Assembly (NCBI RefSeq): GCF_901709675.1
Contig: NC_051088.1
Location: 19,752,693-19,816,692 of the forward strand
DNA: 64,000 nt
Source of the DNA: Syngnathus acus
Taxonomy: Eukaryota; Chordata; Actinopteri; Syngnathiformes; Syngnathidae
Direction: 5' to 3'
Shown: positions 57,214 through 64,000 of the stretch, in pieces
Position numbering within the stretch: the first letter of the stretch is position 1
Layout of the letters: each line of letters opens with the position of its first letter
Notes under the pieces: model-generated
Told to the model about the DNA's origin: nothing
The model's input: only the letters and a program-made list of their open reading frames with translations
Databases searched by the model: none
Made by a program: the position numbers and the translations under genes

Positions 57214-58208
57214 ACTCTTTATGGAGCAAGAAAATATGCATGTGTGAAGTGTGGTTAATCTCAATCGGTAAAACAAAAATATAAATCTAAAAGTAATGTA
57301 ATGGCATTGTGCCATCATGTTGAAATGCAGTCCAACCTAAAAACAAAACTACAGTAGTACAAAACATAACAAAAATCACAAAACAAAAATAAAACAATAC
57401 GGCATGTCAGTATCTGATTTGTGTTCAAATTATCACATATACTTTGTCTATTCGGAAAGTGTTTAGTTTGTACTTAAATTGGAATGTTGTTTTAAAATAT
57501 GCTTATAATGGGAAAAAAAAATATTTTACATCTGGGATGTCCCACAACCCAATCAGACTAGCACCACCTCCTTGAATCCTAAATAGCAGCAGGTAGCTTC
57601 ATGGAGCATTAGGGAAGCAAAGTAAACCTCTCCTGTTATTCAAAACAGGTTGAATGCATGTTCGACTAAAAACTGGGCAAAACTGTTCGGTCTTTGTTAT
57701 TCAAAGTGATGCTGTTAACCCTTTGCACTCCTTGTTCCTAACATAAGCCCCATCTTCATTCACTGAAGTGACAATGGTTGCAGAGAGGCCTGCAGTTGGC
57801 GAGATAAAGACCAAACACAAGGACAAGTCCCCCTTTTCTGCCTCTAATGGGATTTGGGCCATTTCTATCATGAAGCAGAATAGGTGAGAGTTGATAATCA
57901 CGTAACACTCCCCCACCCCTCCCCCGAGAGCCCTCTTGTCAATCAGAAAGGCTGCAGATGAATAGCAAACAAGTGAGAGCAAGTTGCACCTCTGAGTGTC
58001 AATCAAAACACTGAATGCTGCAAACACAAATGTGTGCTGTCAACAAGCGTCATGTTCTTGTTTGGCCTGCAGGGGATATTCAAAACAAAGGAATTCCAGA
58101 ACAAACCTTTGATTAAAACCGATGACACCGATTGTCAGCAGAGTTGAAAAACACTTTATGTTACAACAATCAAATAAAAATCAGACTCTGTCAAACATCA
58201 AGATTATT

Positions 58209-58214
58209 TTTATT
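58209..58214 (-). terminator. Candidate spry2 poly(A) signal
   Basis: TTTATT on the plus strand gives AATAAA on the minus strand, 2.1 kb after the sprouty stop codon. Other AATAAA-like sites exist nearer, so the transcript end is unsettled. Confidence 0.25.
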
Positions 58215-60342
58215 TCAAACGTTAATTTAGTTGCCTTTTCACTGACACTCAGCTAGTCTCCAGCACTGACACAAATAAATACTTTGCACTATAAAATAGT
58301 AAACCATCAAATAAATATATATAGTTTTTGAATTCACACTAAGAAATATTAAAATTAGAAAATATTTTTTTTATAGGTCACTGTGCAATTGTACAAACTC
58401 TTCTTAAGCAAATGACCTGAAATGAGAAGTGATGAAATCTACATTGCAGTGAACGTAAAAAGCACTTGTCACAGTTGGCAATATTCTATGATACAAAAAT
58501 AAAGCATCTCACTAATGAAAACATACTAGTTAGTTGTTAGAATTCAGTTCTGAGAATTAAGTCCACAAAGTTTAGAACTACAGTACCACTGATTTGAGTG
58601 CAGACCTCCTCCACCAAGCCCCCTCAAAATCCATGTTGGATCAGCACCAAATCATATACTTTGATAGGTAACCCTCCGACCTTGTATTTGTCACCGATAC
58701 ACTTCATGATGGGAATTCAAGCCAAATGTTAGCAAAAAAAACCCAGAAGAAAAAAATCAATCCGAACTTGCATCGAAATGTAATTGGTTCATCCTTGGGC
58801 TGTGCCACACCCCTCACACAAACATCGTTGAAATTGTACAACCACCTTGGGAGAGGTAAAAAAACAAGTTCGGCAAGGCTGTATGCCTTCAGAAGAGTGC
58901 AGCGCTTGTTTTGGTTCCTTTCAAGTACGACTCAAAATGCTGCCATGCACCCACGGTGCCGGCCGTAGCTCAAGGCATGGAGAGCGTCTCATCCCACTTC
59001 AACCCCAGGACTCAAAAACGGCTTCAGTCAGTTTCATACTCATTCACACTCCCACGCTACGTTTACATGCAAAAACAGGGACACCAATGTTTTAGAATGC
59101 ATATAAACATCTGAATCTGACTATGTGCAAAATTTTTAAAAAAAGTCTATATTATGTGATTAGAAAAAAAAAATCTCTTATAGTGCCTGCTTTCTGCGCA
59201 TGAGCACCATGGTAACACTCACAAGAGGACCAGTTGATGCCATGTGGGCTCCGTGTTTGGACAGATAAGATATAAAGATGGAAGGGAAACACAAGTTTCA
59301 AGAGTAGCAGAACTTCTACAAAACATAAGCTTTAACACAAAGGAAAAATAGTAAATAATAGTGTGAAAATCATCTACAACAAGCACAATATTGTACCTAT
59401 TTAATCAAACTTCAGAATCATTCATTTTGTATTATGTTTCAATTTGTACTCAGTTCAGTATTATTATTTAGTTTTTGATATTTAGCACATTCATGTTGTC
59501 AGCAAAGTACAAATTTGTACAATGTTGGCAATATTTAGCTTTTGTGTGAAATTTCCAGGATGGACCTAAAATGCAAGACAAACATTATTGGTGAACTTAA
59601 TATGATTATCTATCTCAGAATTTTGGAATGCATATGCCCAGCTAATGATTGTTTCGGTACATTTGCACAACTTGCATTTCTCTTAACAAGGAAATTCACA
59701 ATGCTTTACTCTTCAAGATTTTGAAATCTATTATTCCATTGATAAATTGAATAATATGATCCAGTGTCAGTTGCATTAAAGTGTGTTAAAAATATTTTCC
59801 CCCAATTACTTACTGCCAATTATTTTTGTTTATTTGATATTATTCAGTGATTGAAAACAACTGAACATCAGTTCAGAGATATCACACAAGAAGGATTAAT
59901 GTTTTTTTTTTTTCAAAGTAAAAGCAGATGTTTGCAAATATCTTATTTTGGTTAAACGCAAAAGATGTTCACAGTAGGAAGTAGCGACGGATCTTAGAGT
60001 GCCATCAAAAGCTTGCAGCAGAGAGACTGGGGGAGTCACAGAAATGTCGAGGAGTGGTAGTCATTTGATGTTTTTTATGGCTCAAACCATTGTTGTGAAT
60101 TTCCAGCTCCTTGTAAGAGAACACCAACCTGTGCAAAAGTACCCAACAGTTGTTCAAGTTCGAAAAAGGTCACATTAAGTTCCCCTGAAAAGGTTCGAGT
60201 GCTTTTTCCATTCTGAAATTTCACCCCAAAGCCAAATCTTCCAAACATAATCATAGTTAGGATGTAGATCAATTAAACCCAGTGCATTTAGAAAGCAATT
60301 CATTTTTGCATGCAAACATAGTCACACTCACACACACACGTT

Positions 60343-61224
60343 CTACGTTGGCTTGCTCCCAGCCTCAAAGTGGATTAGGTTTTTGCACTGACAGCCGGGC
60401 CGCGTAGCGCGGTCATAGCAGCTCTGGCACGCGGCGACGCATCCTCGAGCTGGAAGGTAGCAAAGGAGACACGGGAGGATCACAGCCATAAGTGATGTGG
60501 CCGTCCAACGGATGCAGCAGTGCGCCTGCGTGCAGGAAAAGGGCTTGTCGGCACACGTGTCTTCGTCGTCGGTGGAACAGTGGTAGAACAGCCCCTTGAC
60601 ACAGCACACGCATGTACAGTATTCCACCGCGTGTTGCACAGAACATACGCAACGCCTGCCGCACATCACGCAGTAGGGCATCGGGCGAGGGCGCCTGCAT
60701 TCGTCGCACCGGCACAGACCGCAGCGCTGGCACTTGGAGTGCCTTTTACACCCACCGCTGCCGGGTTCAGCCACAGACAACTTTGGCTCTTCATTTAACG
60801 TTTTTTCACTTGAAATTAGCGCTGCAGATGTGGGCTGGGCACTGACTATCCGATCACCATTTCCCGTGATGTCGAGGAGTCTCTGACCCGAGCAAGTGCT
60901 CCCCGCACTACTCTGAGAGTCCTCCGTCCCGGACGACGGCATTGGGTTGGCACGCAAGTTCTGAAGATCACTGGGCCTCTCGTCCTGGGTGTCCTGATGA
61001 ATGCCGGAAAACTGTGACTTAACTGGGTCACTCTTCTGTGAGGCCGGAGTCCTTGTGGGTCCTTCTGTGTACTCATTGCGGCTCCCAATTATCCTCATCT
61101 GATCCAATGCCAGCACGCCATCGTGGGCTAGCAAAGGCCTCGGCTGCTGGCTCCCATCGTCCTGTGATGACCGCAAGCGGTGTCCTCCTCCCCCGTCGTG
61201 GAAAGTCGCATTTCTGGGATCCAT
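60343..61224 (-). CDS. spry2: Sprouty homologue, spry2-like
   Basis: Feedback inhibitor of receptor tyrosine kinase/Ras-MAPK signalling, acting at the inner plasma membrane. 293 residues (human SPRY2: 315). The start is the ATG at 61224 (MDPRNATF..., G at -3 and +4), 48 bases after an acceptor (CCTCTTGCAG); the longer open frame upstream is intron. Features: 'LDQMRIIGSRNEYTEGPT' with the conserved Tyr52 (SPRY2 Tyr55, the CBL/SH2 docking site); a Ser-rich centre ('SSGTEDSQSSAGSTCSGQ'); and the Cys-rich sprouty domain at about residues 159-282, containing 'CVCCVKGLFYHCSTDDED' and 'LPCLLCYLPARGC'. 'NEYTEGPT' and the ndfip2 neighbour favour spry2; 'CSTDDED' is also seen in SPRY3. The coding region is one exon, as in the family. 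The C-terminus ends 'CKNLIHFEAGSKPT', shorter than human SPRY2. Confidence 0.85.
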   Translation of the reverse strand: MDPRNATFHDGGGGHRLRSSQDDGSQQPRPLLAHDGVLALDQMRIIGSRNEYTEGPTRTPASQKSDPVKSQFSGIHQDTQDERPSDLQNLRANPMPSSGTEDSQSSAGSTCSGQRLLDITGNGDRIVSAQPTSAALISSEKTLNEEPKLSVAEPGSGGCKRHSKCQRCGLCRCDECRRPRPMPYCVMCGRRCVCSVQHAVEYCTCVCCVKGLFYHCSTDDEDTCADKPFSCTQAHCCIRWTATSLMAVILPCLLCYLPARGCVAACQSCYDRATRPGCQCKNLIHFEAGSKPT

Positions 61225-61264
61225 CGCGGGAGTGAAGGGCCACTCGAGCTGACATGGGACGCAT
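61073..61264 (-). other. Upstream frame overlapping the spry2 start
   Basis: Two ATGs (61264 and 61255, both with weak C at -3) lie between the exon's splice acceptor and the spry2 ATG, in a different frame. They open a 63-codon frame that overlaps the first 50 codons of spry2. It may damp translation through leaky scanning. It is unlikely to encode a real protein. Confidence 0.4.
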
Positions 61265-61279
61265 TTGAAATCCTGCAAG

Positions 61280-64000
61280 AGGGACAGACAGCTTATACCT
61301 ACCAAGCATGCAAATGATGCCATGCAAATGATAACAGACGCCGAAGCGGGCAAAAGTGACTCAGACAAGCCAATGTGTCAAACTGGATTTAATCTCTGTG
61401 CCATATCTTTTTTGTGTTATGTTTTGTAATATGAGAGGGAGGTTTTGAGCGTGCACACTTTCAATAAATAACCTCTAAGAAAACTGTTATCTGTTAATTG
61501 GATACATGATTGGTTTGCATACTGCGTGTTACTCTGCATTTGTGCATTGTATTAAAGGTACAGCTTTTGTTTTGATCAATATTTCACACCAAAGTCCAAC
61601 AGGTTAATAACGCTCCACTTTTCGCCTTCCTAGTGCTAATTGGCTTGCAAATCCATTTTCACATGGAAAAAAGGAGAAAAAACGCAAGCTTTTGTTGAAA
61701 GGAGTTGGTACCCCTACAGAAGGTGTAAAAACGTGGTACATAGATCTTATTTGGATGCTCAAACGTTAAACAGACACATGCAAATAATCAAGTCCTGTAA
61801 TTAAGTGAACTTAAATGTGACTTTGTGGGCAGAGAGATTAGGAGGGTGCAAAAAAGCCCCACTGGTTAGTTTACTCATGAGGGAAGAGGATGGGGGTGGG
61901 GTTTCATACTGCCACCATTCTTCTGTGCAGTGTGCATGCAGCCACAGCAGCAACTGACATGCCTGGCAAACAGATGGCATAACTGTTCATTTACGATACA
62001 TGGTCATATACAACCGCTGAGCATGTGTTTTGGCATAACTTGGGTTTTATTGTTTGTGTGAGGAAGAAAATAGATGCAATGTGCATGTATGTGTGTGTTT
62101 TGGCCTAACTTTGGTTTTCTTGTTTGTATTAGGAAGAAAACAAATGCAATGTGCATCTTACTGACCTCTAAGGAACACGCCTACATGTAACAAGAAGTTG
62201 TGAGATGCAAAAACAAACAATGCATGTCGAGATAGGTTCGTGCTGCTGTTGAAAGCAGAGAATGTAATGGCTGTGTGTACATATGTGTGAGACCTGTTTA
62301 TTTCACATTCAAATTCAGTCATTAATGTTATTTTTTTACTCAGAGCCAGATTGAAAATGCTGACTTACCGGGTTTACAACACTTTATTTTCAGTTTCAGC
62401 TTTCAAGAAAGTTTATCCATAAAAGCAACCAAAACAGAAGACTGTTTATCCCATCTTTGGCGCATGCGCGCTATGCACCTACTCCACTTTGTTTTTAGGA
62501 AGAGTAAAAAAAAGTAGGGGCAAGTCACAAAGCCGCTCCAAAAAGTTTTGCCTGTTAAATCCAAGAAGCTTTGAGAAGTATTTTGTGCTCCCTCGTGAGT
62601 TGCTTTCCAACTCGTGCTGTCCAGAGCTGAGGTTTTGGAATGGGGCTGTAAATTGCGTCATATGATGGGGGAGGAGAGTGGTGGTGGTTATGGCGGTGTG
62701 TGCGTGTGTGTGTGGGGGGGGGGGACTGTTGTTCCAGCGGATATCTCGCATCCGGTGCTCAGTCATTGGCTGGCGGCTCACACTCATTCACACAGGCGGT
62801 TGGATCAATCCGAACCCCGTTGGTCAGGGCAAAGGTGCAACAGGGTGCAGCTGACCCTGAACATGTTATAAACTTATAGCTACTTTAGCTACGTCATAAC
62901 GCAACGTTGAGATTTTTTAAGCACATATTTTATACGCTTAAGCGGCAATAAAAGAAACATCAATTGGAAGGATCTGCTTAAAAGTATATTTTAGTTAAAT
63001 TTTTTATTTTTTATTTTGCATCGTGCTGGGCATTTTGTACTCTTGCATTGTTGGCTATTATATTTTATTCACTATAAATTGAGTTTTCAATTGTAAAACG
63101 CTTTATCAGCTTTGGATGAAGTGTGCGAAAATACATATACATAACTTGTAAACATAATGTTCGTTCACAACAAATAGCCTACATCCGAAAATTTTGACAG
63201 GCCAATGTGGCCTTTTAAACACAGGATTAAATGACTATATCCATTTACGCTCTCTCGGCTAATACAACTAGTGTGTGGACGGACCTCTTTTGACACAATA
63301 CTAATGACAAAATGCTGTATATTCCTATCTAATCTAAATAGTTGCATGGCTGTTGTGTGCTATAAAATCCAACTGATATTCCAAGTGCGTGAACATTCTA
63401 TTCAGCTCACCTGTCAAGGTTAAAGTGTGCCTTTTGCAAATTTATCACCAGAAATTCAAATACGCCCTTTTAAAGGAGTAGCCGAAATTCCCAGGTAATG
63501 TGCCAGGATGGCACTCACCTACGTCTCACCGGTCAATATAATGAATTAGTAAATCGACATATCTCCCTTTCCCGAGAGCTGCGAATCGGCATGAAATAGT
63601 GCTCTCTTGGGGATGAGCCTTAACAAGACAACTTCCAACGTCAAGTCAGAGAAAATTCAAATAGAGAATGAAATAAACCTGCAATGTGTTATAGTCACAA
63701 TAAAACACACACTCGCAAAATAATTGTTCTCCAAATTAAAGTTAAGAATATGCAATTCCCCATGTGATTTGTTTTAGCTCGAGTTGATTGATCAATCCAG
63801 CTCACTTTATGTAATTAAAACCGTTATTGCATCACACTCCAGGTTGAGGTCACTTTCACCAACTTCTAGGGTGACTTTAATTAATTTGGAATCGAATCAG
63901 GAAGCACTCAGCATCTCTCTTTATTTCCCCCCCTATTTTTTCACTCGATTGCCAACTGTTCCCTGTTATCCTTCTTCTTTATGGCCTACAGCTGGCCCAC
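61280..64000 (-). other. spry2 upstream region; no coding exon
   Basis: On the minus strand this is the spry2 intron, leader and promoter. A more GC-rich patch near 62450-62860, with a CCAAT box on the minus strand (from 'cattggctgg' near 62765) and a G run near 62715-62725, is the best promoter candidate. The first 5'UTR exon could not be placed. The rest is AT-rich with no feature seen. Confidence 0.35.

Larger units (their letters stand above)
52331..58208. other. Intergenic ndfip2-spry2; no gene
   Basis: No exon was recognised. Small SINE-tail fragments ('ctgtaccgcttatagtcaca' near 52540; 'catccatccattttccactt' near 53477) and a larger SINE piece near 56500 are present. Frames of up to 145 codons on the minus strand near 55520-56312 have no domains. 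Given the known regulation of developmental spry genes it may hold enhancers, but none can be shown here. Confidence 0.6.

Noticed and set aside
61225-61368. 48-residue N-terminal extension of the sprouty frame
   Set aside because: A splice acceptor (CCTCTTGCAG) at about 61273 shows that the upstream part is intron. The ATG at 61224 has the better context.

Overview
This is vertebrate nuclear DNA, almost certainly from a teleost fish. Genes are split by GT-AG introns. The spacers hold fish-type Tc1 and hAT relics, a tRNA-derived SINE, LTR remnants and many long microsatellites. No prokaryotic genes, CRISPR array or operon were seen. Only four genes can be supported, and nearly all other long open frames fall in repeats or introns.

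Layout. (1) About 4.0-14.0 kb, minus strand: the extracellular half of a GABA-A receptor alpha subunit that best matches alpha5 (gabra5). Six coding exons of normal length are present; the four membrane helices must lie beyond the left edge. (2) About 14.0-17.1 kb: the head-to-head interval between the alpha and beta genes, rich in repeats. (3) 17.2-40.4 kb, plus strand: a complete GABA-A receptor beta3 gene (gabrb3) with nine coding exons, plus a strong candidate 69-bp in-frame cassette exon for the cytoplasmic loop. (4) 40.4-46.9 kb: its 3' flank, with an intact-ended internally deleted hAT element. (5) 47.0-52.3 kb, plus strand: a complete ndfip2 gene (NEDD4-family adaptor) with seven coding exons and a separate 3'UTR exon. 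(6) 52.3-58.2 kb: intergenic. (7) 60.3-61.2 kb, minus strand: a sprouty gene, closest to spry2, with its coding sequence in one exon and likely regulatory and 5'UTR sequence out to 64 kb.

How the genes relate. Alpha5 and beta3 subunits assemble together in pentameric chloride channels gated by GABA, and their divergent head-to-head order matches the human 15q GABRB3-GABRA5 pair. ndfip2 (a ubiquitin-ligase adaptor) and spry2 (a receptor tyrosine kinase feedback inhibitor) are neighbours on human 13q31. The window therefore joins two blocks that are on different chromosomes in human.

The most interesting points are: the cassette exon of gabrb3; substitutions at benzodiazepine-site positions of the alpha subunit (Leu where alpha1 has His101, Arg where it has Thr206); an orphan exon-like segment in the alpha-beta interval whose donor phase fits beta exon 2; two solo LTRs with separate target duplications in one intron; a sprouty protein that has lost the usual C-terminal tail; and a tetranucleotide microsatellite starting directly behind a splice donor. 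I did not find a wholly new biological system here.
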